Assembly: GCA_025084515.1 (NCBI GenBank)
Contig: JAJAGP010002237.1
Span: 1-64,000 of the forward strand
Source of the DNA: Ancistrus triradiatus
Lineage: Eukaryota; Chordata; Actinopteri; Siluriformes; Loricariidae
DNA length: 64,000 nt
Direction: 5' to 3'
Below the pieces are notes generated by a model. It did not search any database, was not told the DNA's origin, and saw nothing but the letters and a program-made list of their open reading frames with translations. Made by a program: the position numbers and the translations under genes. Positions 1-41,700 of the stretch are shown here, piece after piece (positions within the stretch are counted from its first letter, which is position 1; every line of letters starts with the position of its first letter).

Positions 1-17
1 TTATATATATTTAAATG

Positions 18-955
18 TACTCACTGGCTACTGCATTAGGTACACCTGATCAGCTGAAACTACAGCAGCTCAATGCACTTAGGCATGTAGAAATGGTCAA
101 GATGACCTGCTGAAGTACAAACCAAGCATCTGAATGGGGAAGAAAGGTTATTTGAGTGACACTGAGCGTGGCATGGTTGTTGGTGCTAGATGGGCTGGTC
201 TACTGGGAATTTCACACACAGCAATCTCTAGGGTTTACAGAGAATGGTCTGAAAAAGAGAAAATATCCAGTGAGTGGCAGTTCTTTGGGGACATTGCCTT
301 GTTGATGCCAGAGGTCAGAGGAGAATGGCCAGACTGGTTTAAGCTGATTGAACCAGGGTATTCAGTAGAGCATCTCTACATGCACATGTTGTACCTTGAT
401 GCAGATGGGCTACAGCAGCAGAAGACCTCACTGGGTGCCACTCCTTTCAGCTACGAACAAGCAACTAATGCTACAATTTGTATGGACTCACCAAAATTGG
501 ACAATAGAACATAAGAAAAAATGTTGCTTGGTCTGATGAGTCTCACTTTCTGCTACGGCATTTGGATGGTAGGGTTAGAATTTTGTGTAAATGACATGAA
601 AGCATGGATCCATCCTGCTTTGTATCAATGGTTCAGGCTGCTGCTGCTGGTGAAATGGTGTGGGGATATTTTCTTGGCACACTTTGAGCCCCTTAATATC
701 AACTTAGCATCATTCAAATGACACAGCCTATTTGAGTATCGTTGCTGACCGTGTCTAACCATTTATGACCAGTGTGCCTATCATCTGATGGCTACTTCCA
801 GCTGGATAACATGCTATGTCACAAAGTTCAGATAATCTCAAACTGGTTTCTTGAACCTGACAATGAGTTCACTGTACTGAAATGGCCTCCACAGTCACTA
901 GATTTCAATCCAACAGAGCAGCTTGGGGATGTGGTGGAACGGGTGATGGTACTTT
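18..955 (+). mobile_element. Tc1-like transposon remnant (family A)
   Basis: The left terminus TACTCACTGGCTACTGCATT is related to the right terminus of the copy ending near 60098 (read in reverse, ACCCACTGAGCACTTTATTA). The transposase relic begins at 134 with a helix-turn-helix region (GISHTAISRVYREWS). Later pieces around 521-720 and 770-930 are in other frames and full of stops, with internal deletions. The right terminus is not seen. It lies in a tacc2 intron. Confidence 0.75.
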
Positions 956-1406
956 AGACAAGAAATACAAAAATACCCTATGAAGTTAATTACTCAGAAT
1001 CAGAACACAATCGTACATGCTTGGGTTTGCCTTAGCTGTCCACCACCTGCCAGTGGAAGAAAAATGGTCAGTGTCTTCTACTTTGGGAGGAAAAACGACG
1101 GAAAAAGACTGCTACTTAACCCACTAACAATACCATCCAGTGTGACACTACTGGCCACTCCAGTTACTAATGCATATATAGGTACAGATCAGAATGTCCA
1201 TGTTGCCGACTTTATTTGGATATGTATTTTTGTTCAGATTAAATTTGTGTGGAACACAATAGCTTTGAGATGTACTGTAACTGAGATGTATTTTGCAACA
1301 CGAACTACATGATGCTGTCTGATTTACTTATCTGAAGGTTTGTAGTTGAAATTGAAGATGATGGGTATTGAGCTTCTGTCCTAATCATGTCTTTCTCAAT
1401 TTCCAG
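956..1406 (+). other. tacc2 intron, no clear feature
   Basis: AT-rich intronic DNA between the transposon relic and exon 1. A short open frame at 980-1312 has no recognisable similarity and is probably chance. Confidence 0.5.
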
Positions 1407-30067
<28,661 letters not shown>

Positions 30068-30525
30068 CTGTCACATGTACCCTGTCCACAGCAACAAAGG
30101 ACAAGATACGAACTGTAAGACAAATTTACTGTCCTACTGTGTGCTGGACAGAACCATGGATTGTCCTCAGATCTTCAACACTACTGACATTTCTCTTGAA
30201 ACATATCTGCTGAGGACTAGGAAGAAAGTCTGGATTTCTCTCCACTGTAATTACTTACTGAGCATTTTGATGTTTCAATGTTCACCACTGTACCTGTAAT
30301 AGGGGTCTTGTGGATGTTTTTAGAGATGTATTCCCCATCAGTAAAGACATTTTATGAGTGCGTGTGTGTGTCTCTAAGAGAGAGTAAGAAAGAGAGTGCT
30401 TGGAGTGAGGATGTGGTTAACTTTTATGATGCCATGACAGCCACTGATGGAGCTGACTGTTATTAAGTCCTGTGGTACCCTCTTTGAACTTGAAAACGCA
30501 AGTGCAAAGAAAGACAGTGTCTATA

Positions 30526-30568
<43 letters not shown>

Positions 30569-30950
30569 AATAATGGTATAATGCATGTGTTCAAAATCAA
30601 ATATTCTGTTTTTGTGAAGAAGATGAGCTGAATATAGTTTAGGAACATATCAGCAGGTTCGATACTGTTTAATGTGCTCCTGTCTTTGTAGATAGTCTTT
30701 AGTTTTCAATGGCTTCTTAGCAGAACTGATGTGCAATTTTATTTTTGGGGATTTTATTTTGATATGTTAATGAGCATCTTGTCTTCTGTCTGGTTCTAAG
30801 GTAGCTAAATTAATGTGGATGGAATTGTCTCACTCCTGCTCTGGTTGATGTGACACAGTAGACATTTTTCTGAGGAGAAACTCTACTCGGCTACACAGCA
30901 CCTGCTTACAAAGTGCAATAAAAGATGGCAATAAACTCTGCTGGCCCTCT
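30068..30950 (+). other. tacc2: tacc2 3' untranslated region (probable)
   Basis: Non-coding DNA after the stop. Possible polyadenylation signals AATAAA lie at 30917-30922 and 30930-30935. An (ATT)n run at about 30527-30566 lies inside. The 3' end is inferred from the signals only; there is no transcript evidence. Confidence 0.5.
30527..30566. repeat. (ATT)n microsatellite
   Basis: Thirteen or so ATT units in the probable 3' untranslated region of tacc2. Confidence 0.95.
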
Positions 30951-31351
30951 GTGTTTGATCCTACACAATTCCCGATCTTAGATATAGATAAAGCAGTAAA
31001 CTGGAAAAAAATATATTTAATGAAAGTTTTCAGGAATACATTTTTGCTGGTGATAAGATGCCCATCGTTACTGATCCAGCAGATGGGCATTTACATCAGA
31101 CAGCATTATTAATGGCAGTGCCAAGCACGGAAAAGGTCTGCGTAGGTTTTACAATTGGCACCAGGGAGTATGTAATGACTCAGTTCCAACTGGTTCAATT
31201 TGGACCACTGTCAAATTCTGACTTATGTGTGAGTTATCCTGTGTGATCTGGATTTCCCCTCTTTTAATCCTAATACAATTAGGGTGAATTTAGATTAATT
31301 TGGAACAATTATTTAAAACTATGCATGTAATGCATGATCTACATTAAAATA

Positions 31352-32346
31352 CAGTGGGGCAAAAATGTATTTAGTCAGCCACTGATTGTGCAAGTTCTCC
31401 TACTTAGAAAGGTCTGTAATTTTCATCATAGGTACACTTCAACTATGAGAGACAAAATGAGAAAAAAATCCATGAAATCACATTGTGGGATTTTTAAAAA
31501 ATTAATTGTAAAGTATGGTGGAAAACAAGTATTTGGTCAATAACAAAAGTTCAATTCAATACTTTGTAACATAACCTTTGTTGGCAATGACAGAGATCAA
31601 ACGTTTCCTGTAAGTCTTCACCAGGTTTGCACACACTGTAGCTGATATTTTGGCCCATTCCTCCATGCAGATCTCCTCTAGAGCAGTGATGTTTTGGGGC
31701 TGTCGCTGGGCAACACGGACTTTCAACTCCCTCCACACATTTTTTATGGGGTTGAGGTCTGGAGACCTGGCTAGACCACTCCAGAACCTTGAAATGCTTT
31801 TTAAGGAGCCACTTCTTCATTGCCCGAGCGGTGTGTTTGGGATCATTATCATGAGGGAAGACCCAGCCACGTTCCAACTTCAATGCTCTCACTGATGGAA
31901 GGAGGTTTTGGCTTAAAATCTCACGATACGTGGCCCCGTTCATTCTTCCCTTAACACGGATCAGTCGTCCTGTCCACTTTGCAGAAAAACAGCCCCAAAG
32001 CATGATGTTTCCACCCCATGCTTCACAGTAGGTATGGTGTTCTTGGGATGCAACTCAGCATCCTTTTTCCTCCAGTTGAGTTTTTACCAAAAAGTTCTGT
32101 TTTGGTTTCATCTGACCACATAATATTTTCCCAAATCCTCTTCTGGATCATCCATATGCTCTCTGGCAACCTTCAGATGGGTTACTTTGTTACTTTGGTC
32201 CCAGCTCTCTGCAGGTCATTCATCAGGTCCCTCTGTGTAGTTCTGGGATTTTTGCTCACTGTTCTCATGATCATTTTGACCCCACAGGATGAGATCTGAC
32301 TCACAGGATGAATCAGTGGCTGACTAAATACTTTTTTGACTCACTG
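31352..32346 (-). mobile_element. Tc1-like transposon (family E), internally deleted, 995 bp
   Basis: Inverted ends: CAGTGGGGCAAAAATGTATT at the left, and at the right (in reverse) CAGTGAGTCAAAAAAGTATT. TA flanks both sides. It is much shorter than the usual 1.6 kb. Confidence 0.9.
31551..32003 (-). pseudogene. broken Tc1-type transposase
   Basis: Minus-strand relic with MLWGCFSAKWTGRL, then HDNDPKHTARAMKKW, which retains the second catalytic Asp position. It then slips frame near VLEWSSQ, losing the DLNPIE Glu. The C-terminal part is present in another frame at 31556-31738. The N-terminal half is mostly deleted. Confidence 0.85.
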
Positions 32347-32439
32347 TATATGTATATAAAATGTACAGAAAAAAATCAACCTAAACTTTAAAAAGTTTAA
32401 CAAATGTTTTGATAAATTACATAATTTTAGCTTTATATT

Positions 32440-32800
32440 TCATAGTGTGTTTGGCATGTCCCTCTTTTGATGTAATGACAGCATGCACTCAAGCTGGCAT
32501 CGACTCCACGTTGATCCATGTTATCCCAGGATCATTTCACAATATTTCAAACAGCATCTCGTGATGTTACTGAAAGTTTGGATTTTCTGCCTTCAAGTGA
32601 TCCTATAAATGTTGAATGGCGTTTAGGTCAGGTGACGGAGGATTAAAATCCATAACAGTCGGCACTCTATGATCTTCTCTGCTCTTCAAGTGGTTGCTCC
32701 AAAGCTTTTGGGTTATTATCGTTAAGGTTTTTATCCTTTTCCACAAAGATTTAAGCTACCATTGTCACCTGTAGTCTCTGACTTTTGAACCCATTGTTCC
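32440..32800. mobile_element. transposon remnant related to the 9271-9754 MITE
   Basis: It shares GTAATGACAGCATGCACTCA, AGCTGGCATCGACTCC and ATCCATGTTATCCCAG-like phrases with the interior of 9271-9754, but also carries further sequence. Ends not found. Confidence 0.6.
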
Positions 32801-34805
32801 TCCAGAATCTTAAGTTACTTTCCCCATTCCAAACAGCTGAGATCTTCAGCGCATCAGCTGTTCCAGAAAATTTGCAGCAATTGATTTTCCAGGCTTCAGT
32901 TTGGCTGCCCACTTTCACTGTCAATGCAGAAGGACACCCACAAACAATGACACTGATATATGGGACAGTACACTCCGAAAGGAAGATTCTGAAAAGGATT
33001 TTGCAAGTATATCTTCAAGTATCTTTTTTTTTTTTTGCTGGCCATCCTTGGCCATACTTGAGTAAAGGATTTGGATTTCAAGGAGAAAACAATTCATTGT
33101 ACTATATGAAATGTCAACTATCTCTACCCAAGTCAGGAGAAATATTGGCATTTAAGAATTCCCTATTAAACATCAAAAGCCACAGTGGTAAACACAACGT
33201 GTTCCTGCTTTTCTAACCTTGTTTGCCATGCATTTATTAATAAAATTAACTTCTAGCTGTGTTAACTGCTACTGTGGTTAATCCTACTACACATGCTAAC
33301 AGAGATGTATTATTACGATTGATACTTCAGTTTAAAAAAAAAAATCAGTCACTTGTTTTTTCTCAAGTATGCATTTTGAGTACTTTATACAACACTGTGT
33401 CAGGCTCTTTGGTGTCTGTGTTGTAGTAAGCAGAGCTGTGCGTGGCCACTTGGTCCAGGTATGATCTTTGAAGTTGTTTATTTTATTTTTTTATAAGCCC
33501 TACAGCTCTAAATTGCTTTTGTTTTAATTGCTTGCTTGGTTTACTAGGTTTGGAAGCTAATACAGAGCAAGGAAAACAAACAAGCTGTGAAACTTAACCT
33601 ATGTTTGTCCCAGTGTCTTTCCTAAATTGCACAGGCAGTACCACCAATATGTCTTGACATACAAGTTGACAGAATTATCAGAATGTATGTACTCATTTAA
33701 ACTTATTTGATGTCCCATCAAAACAATAAAACTTCGTCAGAATGTGATTTTTGGCTTTGCTGTGTTGGATTGCATTATAGGAACTGCAATGGCATGGCTT
33801 TTTGTCAACATAATTTGAATGACCCTACTCAGGCTTGTTAGCCCCTAAAATTCTAAAGCTTGAAATGTACAGCTGCGGAATAGGATGAAAACCAAATGAT
33901 TTTAAATAATGTGTCTTTATTTGAATGGGCCTCAGTGGAAAAGTGGGTAATCTTGCACTGCTTCAGTACAGATGGGGTATTTAAATTAACTTAACTGTCT
34001 GATAGCCTTGGCTTGTGCTCAGAGATTTAGAAGTTAACAGCCAGCTCTTGTTCAATCCTACCAGCCCAAAGACCAAACAGCAAACATGAGAGCTGTTCCA
34101 GCGCTGCCTGTTGCATGGCCTCTTGTTTGTCCTCCTTTCTGCTCACAGTGGAGTAACACTGTTCCTCTTCTGTGCTATTTCAATTTCTCTAATAGTTTTA
34201 TCTCACCGAGCACGACTGTCTCATAATCTTTTCAGTCTAGACTTCCATCTGTTGGTTGGCTCGAGCAATCACTTTTTAATCTTTGCTCTTTTTTCCTTAT
34301 GTGTACTGTTTGTTAACCTAACTTTCTTCAGAACTATTAAATTGCCTCTCCTGTGTTGCTCAACTGCATGAAATTATTTACATTTTTTTTTATTTTGGCA
34401 ATGTGGTAATGGACTGAAGGGAGCAGAAAATCCAGTGCTAATCAGATTGAGTAGGGAGTGAACCTGCAGAGCTGAGCGCTGTGTTGTTAATGGAAAAAAA
34501 AAAAGTATTTATATTGACCATTTCCTGACAGAAAACATTTTCATCTAGTTTCAGAGATTTTGAAATGTAAATGCAATAAGTGTCAGGTTTAACAAGCTGT
34601 CTCTAGTTTAAGCACATTTATTCCATCAAATCTCAATTTAATAGACTACAAAGCCAAAGAAAAGTAGTGGTCTGTATATAGGGTTTATTGACTGGGATAC
34701 ACTGAATGTTTAAAAAAGCTGGTGCAAGGTAAATGTTATACTGTACAGTTCATAGGAAGAGCTTACAGCAGCAGCGGGGGGGGCTTGAGGCCAGTTAGGA
34801 AATTA
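32801..34805. other. intergenic DNA without a supported gene
   Basis: AT-rich. The open frame at 32785-33216 is 143 codons but shows no family motif and runs through a T11 tract; I regard it as chance. Poly-A runs are present near 33335 and 34493. Confidence 0.5.
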
Positions 34806-36211
34806 CAGTGGTGTTTGTTGAAATTTTTGTGAACCCATTAAAATTTTCTATATTTCTGCATAAATATGAGTTCACACAAGTCCCTAAAAGTAGAGATAAA
34901 AAAGAACCCAGTTAAACAAATGACAAAAAATATTATACTTGGTCATTTTTATTTATTGAGGAAAATGATCCAATATTAAATATTAGTGGAGTGGCAAAAG
35001 TATGTGAAACCTTTGCTTTCAATATCTGGTGTGACCCACCTGTGCAGCAATAACTGCAATTAAACGTTTCCTGTAAACTGTTGATCAGTCCCTGCACAAT
35101 TTTAGACCATTCCTCCATACAGAACAGCTTCAAACTTTGGGATGTTTCTCTTGACATTCAGTTCATGGACACATATCCATCCATCTACCTATCTATCTCT
35201 CTAACTTCCTACCTAACTCACTATTCCATCAATGATGCCAAGCTGTCCTGGCCCATATGCAGCAAAACAGACCCGTCTCTGGATACTACCACCACCATGT
35301 TTCACAAATAGGATAAGGTTCGTATGCTGGAATGCAGTGTTTTCCTTTCTCCAAACATAACGCTTTTCTTTTAAACCAAAATGTTCCATTTTGGTCTCAT
35401 CCATCCACAAAACATTCTTCCAATAGCCTTCTGGCTTGTCCACGTGATATTTAGCAAACTGCAGATGGGCAGCAATGTTCTTTTTGGAGAGCAGTTGCTT
35501 TCTTCTTGCAGCCCTGCCATGCACACCATTGTTGTTCAGTGTTCTTCTGATGGTGGACTCATGAACATTAACATTATCCATTAGCCTTCAGTTGCGTAGA
35601 ATTTACCCTGGGGTCCTTTGTGACCTCACCAACTATTACACGACTTGCTCCTTGGATGATCTTTGTTGGTCGACCACTCCTGGGGAGGGTAACAATGGTC
35701 TTGAATGTCCTCCATTTGTACACAATCTGTCTGACTGTGGATTGGTGGAGTCCAAACTTTTTAGAGATGGTTTTATAACCTTTTCCTGCCTGATGAGCAT
35801 CATCAACTCTTTTCTGAGGTCCTCAGAAATCTCCTTATTTCTTGCCATGATACACTTCCACAAACGTGTTGTGAAGAGCAGACTTTGATAGATCCCTGTT
35901 CTTTAAATAAAACAGGGTGCCCACTCACACCTGATTGTCATCCCCTTGATTGAAAACACCTGACTCCAATTTCACCTTCAAATTAACTGCTAATCTTAGA
36001 GGTTCACATACTTGTGCCACTCACCAATATGTAATATTGGATAATTTTCCTCAATAAATAAATTACGACGTATACTGTTTTTGTCATTTGTTTAACTGGG
36101 TTCTCTTTATCTACTTTTAGGGCTTGTGTGAAAATCTGATGATGTTTTGGGTCATATTTATGCAGAAATATAGAACATTCTAAAGGGTTCACAAACTTTC
36201 AAGCACCACTG
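34806..36211 (-). mobile_element. Tc1-like transposon (family F), 1406 bp
   Basis: The left end CAGTGGTGTTTGTTGAAATT and the right end in reverse (CAGTGGTGCTTGAAAGTTTG) are terminal inverted repeats with TA on both sides. The same family is present in sense at about 38.8-40.0 kb and 53.1-54.3 kb, and as an end fragment at 52683-53062. Confidence 0.9.
34933..35863 (-). pseudogene. broken Tc1-type transposase
   Basis: The minus-strand N terminus at 35863 downward reads MWKCIMARNKEISEDLRKEL with the DNA-binding region. The middle part at 35213-35581 keeps RRTLNNNGVHGRAARRK, the first catalytic Asp (LWMDETKMEHFG) and NLILFVKHGGGS. The C-terminal catalytic region is replaced by an ATCT-like microsatellite near 35160-35225. 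Inactive. Confidence 0.85.
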
Positions 36212-36213
36212 TA

Positions 36214-36707
36214 TGAGCTGGTAGTGTTTACTTATAACTCATAAGATTATAACTGCTTGCACATTGGGGAAAACAACACTTTTCATCTAGCTTAGTTCTA
36301 TGCTCGGCCCTACAGAGAATATTAAACAATACAGCTTAGTCGTTGTTGGAGTTCTGCTGCCAGTGGGGTTGACAAATGATAGTAGGCTGAAAGATACACG
36401 AGTCATGCATTTAATAAGAAATCACCTTTTATTATTTTAAATACAGTGGGGGATCTTATCAACAAGTGTCCACACCTTAGTGTAAATGGGATAAGAGCTT
36501 GCAGCATTCCTCTGCTCAACACATTTAAAGTTTATATAATATCAGTAAATAACTTGAAGGTTATTGGGGACTTAAATGTATTTGGGGACTGGTGCCCAAC
36601 ATATTACAAATGGAATAGATAAATGTTAGATAGATTAGATCTTAGATGGATGTAATCATGTAAATAAATAATGCCAGTCGAACCATGTGAATAGTCTTAA
36701 ATATGGC
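36214..36707. other. intergenic DNA without a supported feature
   Basis: AT-rich, no repeat ends or coding region recognised. Confidence 0.5.
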
Positions 36708-37060
36708 TGTCATGATGAGGCGGCCAGAAGATGGCGAGAGACACCATCTGTGATGTGTCCCATTGTGCTTCCCGTAGCCAGCTGCCTAATTGAAGCTGGC
36801 ATCTTTATTCTATTTATGTACTCCATTTGTTTTGCTCTGGTCTGGTGTCTGGTCTGGTCTGGTCTGGTCACCTTTGCTTGGTCGGGTCTCTGTGGTCTCT
36901 GTTTCCTCTTCTTTTCATGCTTTATCCTTTGCTTGCTTGTTAGCCTTTCTGATTGTACCATCTTTGTAGTCTGTGTTATATGTTTAGCTAGTCTTGCTTC
37001 TGTTTAATTTGTGTCTGTGTAAGAATATTAGGATAACATAGCATTAGCCGTGCTAGTATG
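36708..37060 (+). repeat. LTR-like fragment
   Basis: It starts TGTCATGATGAGG, similar to the start of the solo LTR at 50887-51477 read on its own strand. It has a TCTGGTCTGG short tandem repeat near 36838-36868. Cut off on the right by the MITE that starts at 37067. Confidence 0.45.
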
Positions 37061-37066
37061 AGTGTA

Positions 37067-37715
37067 CAGTGGTACCTCGGTCATTAATTCATTTCAGATG
37101 GCTAGTTGACAACCTAAAATGATGAGTAATTATTCCTATATGGATTCATGTAAATTGAATTAGTCCGTTCCAGACCTCCAGAAAATCCACACTTTATAAG
37201 GCATTATATGCATTAATGGAGTTGTATTGTACAGGTGCTTCCTGATTTTGGAAGGGCATATGTTTCTGACAAATCTATCATAAGCTAAATGATAAGCCAA
37301 CATCTTTACCACAAAGCTTATTTTATAATCAAGTGTTGAAAATCTCATGTAATTTAATGAGTAATGGATTGAAAGTGGAATTTAAAGCAAAACACTTAAG
37401 TGTTTGATGAACTCAGGGCGCTAGCGCTAATGACAACTGCTCAACTGTAAAAAGTGGACTGGAGGACTTCTTTTGGTTAGCTGGAATAATCAACCATTTT
37501 AGGACCCATGGGGACTTATTTTGATATTCTTAATACAGTACTGTAGATGTAAAAATGAATAAAAACATGATAAACACAGCACAGATATTCACTGAGAAAG
37601 AGCTATTGCGAGACTGAATCCCTGTGTACTGAATTGTGAATCATGAATCAAGTTTCAGCTGGAACAAGTCATACAAGTTTAAACAAATGCACCCGAGTGA
37701 TGATGTCTTGTACTG
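37067..37715. mobile_element. MITE of the CAGTGGTACC family
   Basis: The left end CAGTGGTACCTCGG follows TA. The body shares AATTAGTCCGTTCCAGACC, TTTATAAGGCATTATATGCA and GTGCTTCCTGATTT with the other copies. The right end is eroded near 37700. Confidence 0.75.
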
Positions 37716-37948
37716 GGACTATCAACCATAACACTGGGATTCACAAGCATACAACCATACAAATTATTTTTGGGTGCTAGAATAGTACACCACCAACTGC
37801 ATTGGTCATTATATGCAAACAAAATATTTGTCAAACATATAACTTCCATTCTAATATGTGGTTATATATTGTTCAACAGACATTTTCTGTTGTTATCATG
37901 TATGTAAGCTAGGAGTTGATAAACATGTATACAGTATACATTGCCTAC

Positions 37949-38800
37949 AGAAGATCATCATACCCAGTATAAAGTGAAAACAAATTCCAAGAATCCTGAC
38001 AAAATAGTCAAATTTAATTAGTAAACAATCTGGTATGGATAAGTGATCAGGTCTTTAGATTAACCATTACAAAGTTGCTCAGGTACTTAAAATTTGACTT
38101 CCAGATCACACATTGTTTTATAGTAAAACATTTTGCATTAACATTTTTGCAAATAATTTACTGCGGCTGGAAATCTGCTTAACAAAGGCCTCCTGGACAA
38201 AGAAAGGCACAAGTTACAAGAAGGAGAGAAAAAGATACCAACTGAAGTGAGTATACATACCCTCTTGAGTACCACTGAGAGCATTATTAAGAAGTGGATA
38301 GTGTCTGGCCAAACCTCCAACACCTTTCCTAATTTGGGATGACTTTCCAACTGGGGTGTGACAAGTCTGTATGGTTTCCGTGAATGTCCAGCATATCACA
38401 AGCGTTACACAAAGCTGGCCTGTGTGTCTTGGGTGCAAGAAAGAAGTCTTCCTCTGAAGAAGTGTCTCTTTTGTTTTCAAATGTCCTATGAGAAAGGTTT
38501 AATGGTCAGTACATGAATGAATTTATGGAGCAAATCCAGTTTTGCAAAACCAACCTTGGCACACACCAACCCAAAAAATACTATTATTGTGAAACATCCT
38601 GGTGGCAACATTATGTTTTAGGAGTGTTTCTTCACTTTGGACTTTAAATTGGTCCCTGGATTGTTGGGAAAATAGATGTTTCCAAATACAAACTCGCATT
38701 CTTGAAGAAAACCTCTGCTAGACACTAAAGTGAGGAAGTAGTTCATGTGTTCAGCACTACAATGACCATAACCCACTGCCAACATACAACAGGATTAAAG
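37949..38800 (+). mobile_element. Tc1-like transposon remnant (family G)
   Basis: It begins TTGCCTACAGAAGATCATCA, a Tc1-type terminal sequence. It includes a coding relic around 38165-38480 and GAAACATCCTGGTGGCAACA near 38590, followed by TATGTTTTAGGAGTG, which in Tc1 copies encodes the K-GGG-MFWG region. No open frame survives. Confidence 0.6.
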
Positions 38801-38814
38801 AACGGAATGCGATG

Positions 38815-39998
38815 ACAATCAGGTGTGAGTGGGCAGTCCTGTTTTTATATAAAGAGTCTGCTCCTAGTCTGCTCTTCACAACACGTTTTTGTAAGTGTAT
38901 TCATGGCACCAACAACGGAGATTTTCTGAGGGCCTCAGAAAGATTTGGTTTTGAGGCTCATCAGGCAGGAAAAGGTTACCAAACGTGCATCTCAAAGGGG
39001 TTTGACTTCCATCAATTCCAGTTTGGCGAGGTCAACAAAGGACCCTAGGGTAACTTTCTAAGCAAACGAAGGCCTGCTCTAACATTGGCTAATGTTAATG
39101 TTCATGAGGTCCACCATCAAGAACACTGAGCAACAATGGTGTGCATGGCACGGTTTGCAAGGAGAAAGCCACTGCTCTCCAAAAGACATTGCTTCTCATC
39201 TGCAAGTTTGCCTAAAGATCATGTGGACAAGCCAAAAGTTATGGGAAGAATTTTTTGTGGACAGATGAGACCAAAATAGAACTTTTTTTTTTCCGTTTAA
39301 AAGAAAAGCCATTATGTTTTTGGAAAAGGAAAAACTGCATTCCAACCTACGACCTTATCTGTGTAACACGGTGGTGTACTATCATGGTTGGGGCCTGTTT
39401 TGTCTGCATCTGGGCAGGACGGCTTGAAATCATTGATGGAACAATGAATTCTGAATTCTGATTTCTAAAGGAAAATGTCAGGACATCTGTCCATGAACTG
39501 AATCTCAAGAGAAGGTGGGTCATGCAGCAAGACAACGACCCTAAGCACACAAGTCGTTCTACCAAAGAATGGTGAAAGAAGAATGAAGTTAATGTTTTGG
39601 AATGGCTAAGTCAAAGTCCTGACCTTAATCCAATGGAAATGTTGTGGAAGGACCTGAAGCGAGCAGTTAATGTGAGGAAACCCACCAACATCCCAGAGTT
39701 GAAGCTGTTCTGTATGGAGGAATGGGCTAAAATTCTTCTAAGCTGGTTTGCAGGGCTGATCAACAGTTACAGGAAACGTTCAGTTACTGCTGCACAGGGG
39801 GGTCACACTGCTGCCACTCACTAATATGTAATATTGTATAATTTTCCTCAATAAATAAATGACAGAGTATAACATTAGTTTAACTTGGTTCTCTCTATTT
39901 ACTTTTAAGACTCGTGCGAAAATCAGATAATGTTTTAGGTCAAATTTATGCAGGAATATAGAAAGTTGTAAAGGGTTCGCAAACTTTCAAGCATCACT
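38815..39998 (+). mobile_element. Tc1-like transposon (family F), 5' truncated
   Basis: Sense copy of the 34806-36211 family. The right end GGGTTCGCAAACTTTCAAGC runs into ATCACTG and TA. The left inverted repeat is missing. Confidence 0.85.
38903..39824 (+). pseudogene. broken Tc1-type transposase
   Basis: Pieces in three frames: DNA-binding N terminus at about 38903-39048, first catalytic Asp in MWTDETKIELFFFRLKEK at 39255-39461, QQDNDPKHTSR near 39530, and SQSPDLNPMEMLWKDLKRAV at 39609-39680. The C terminus runs to 39824. Frameshifts and stops at several points make it non-functional, although all three catalytic positions are still readable. Confidence 0.88.
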
Positions 39999-40294
39999 GT
40001 AACTTTGAAAAGATGTTCTAGGGTTGTGTATTGTCAGTATGAGATTGTGTATGGCTCTGCAAGACTACAGTTTGGCAAGTTAGAAATTAAATACAAATGT
40101 ACGTATGGTAAATGGAGTCACATGATGATTACTAATATATGTCTTAAATGCACATACAACAAAAACTGCTTGTGTATGATATGTAATATTTTGACTTCCT
40201 GACAGTAGCTGGTTGAACATATCACTTAAACAAGGAAAAACAATAATTGAGACCACTTTGTTTGTTTGATGAGGTTGTCAGGTGGTTATTGTGC

Positions 40295-40302
<8 letters not shown>

Positions 40303-40350
<48 letters not shown>
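40303..40350. repeat. (TA)n microsatellite
   Basis: Pure TA run of about 24 units. Confidence 0.95.
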
Positions 40351-40352
<2 letters not shown>

Positions 40353-41700
40353 AAACCACAATTAATGCATTAAGGCTTTCAGACCTCATTTCAGAATCTA
40401 TATTTTATATATACATATGCAATATACATAATATACATGGGAAATTCTAAGAAAACAGTTGTGTTGGCAGCAATAGGATATTCAAAATGAAAAAAAAAAT
40501 TGATTTAAAGTCAAAGAAGGTCAGAGAGGCATCCTAAAGACACAAATATGACAAACACTTTTTGTAATTCTTTTTTAAATTTGCATGAAAGGATGTGCTG
40601 AGGGGGTGTGATGACATGTAGTCTAGAGAATAACCCCAGAAAAAATACTATATGCCATTAATAACCATTTGCAGTTGTGTGCGTGTGTTTGTGTCTGTGT
40701 TGCATACCTCTGTCAATAGGACAAAATCCAGTTGTATACTCACACTCGTGCTTGTAGTTTCTCATGTAATTTCCATTACTGATTTGTAGACTATTTCTGG
40801 ACTCGAATATATAGTCATTAAGCCGATCCACATTAGATGAGTGTAATATCTTGTGTCACTGACTAGGTGGGAGCATTGCAGTGTTAACTTGTATGGGTTC
40901 AAACAGATGAAGACTGCAATCGCCAAGGGATCCAAATCAAGCCCGATTTATTCATTCAGATGCATGTTGCTGTTGTCAGAGGAGAAGGCGTAACGTTTTT
41001 TAAAATTTGTCTTTCTGAATATTTATTAATAGTGAATTGTGTAAAATCTATTGGACAATTCAAAAAATTGAGAAAATGGGGGGAATGGATGGTTTTCTTG
41101 TTTAGCAGTCTTGTTGGAAACGTTGACATAATCTTTGACAGAATCTTTCTATTATTTTTTTTCAGGTGGTGTCATGAAGTCCTTGCCCTATAAATCCTTC
41201 GTAACCAAGCAAACAGTCACGGTAATAGTGCTCCAGGCGTGGATGGTTACCTGCGTGCTACTCAGATGACTGCAATGTGAAGGGTCATAGTAAACACTCT
41301 CAGCAATAGGTCTCAGCCACCTCTTAGTCCTACCATTGCTTTGGCTTTTATTTTTTCACAGCTAGAGGTGCTCAGCCCGATGCTTAATGACTCTGGGAAC
41401 TGGTTGCTTCTGCAGGAAAACTCAGCAGTCCCTCGTAATTTATTTTTCGCTTATTGATCACACAAATGAACCTAAAATTGCAAAACAGTACAGGCATTAG
41501 GGGTTTTGTGACCCAGTTAAATTATTAATTCCACTCAAAGACGACAAAGCCTTTGACACGAAAATTAATGTGTTAAATTGGATATTCAATTGTGTTAAAA
41601 TGATGACTGAAAATTAATTAAAAAAAAAAAAAAAAAGCAAAGAACAATGGACTGGGGAATTTATTACAATCTAATTTATTTTTATCATTTTATTTCTGGG
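40351..41700. other. intergenic DNA without a supported gene
   Basis: AT-rich, with poly-A near 41617-41636. No terminal repeats, coding region or RNA gene recognised. Confidence 0.5.

Noticed and set aside
31058..31095. Short inverted repeat GATGCCCATC / GATGGGCAT near the tacc2 3' end as a terminator-like hairpin
   Set aside because: Vertebrate transcription does not end at such hairpins and the spacing is unremarkable.
32785..33216. 143-codon plus-strand open frame
   Set aside because: No family motif, passes through a homopolymer T run, and no splice or promoter context.
36687..37007. 106-codon hydrophobic frame resembling a membrane protein
   Set aside because: It coincides with an LTR-like fragment and a TCTGG tandem repeat; hydrophobicity comes from T-rich composition.
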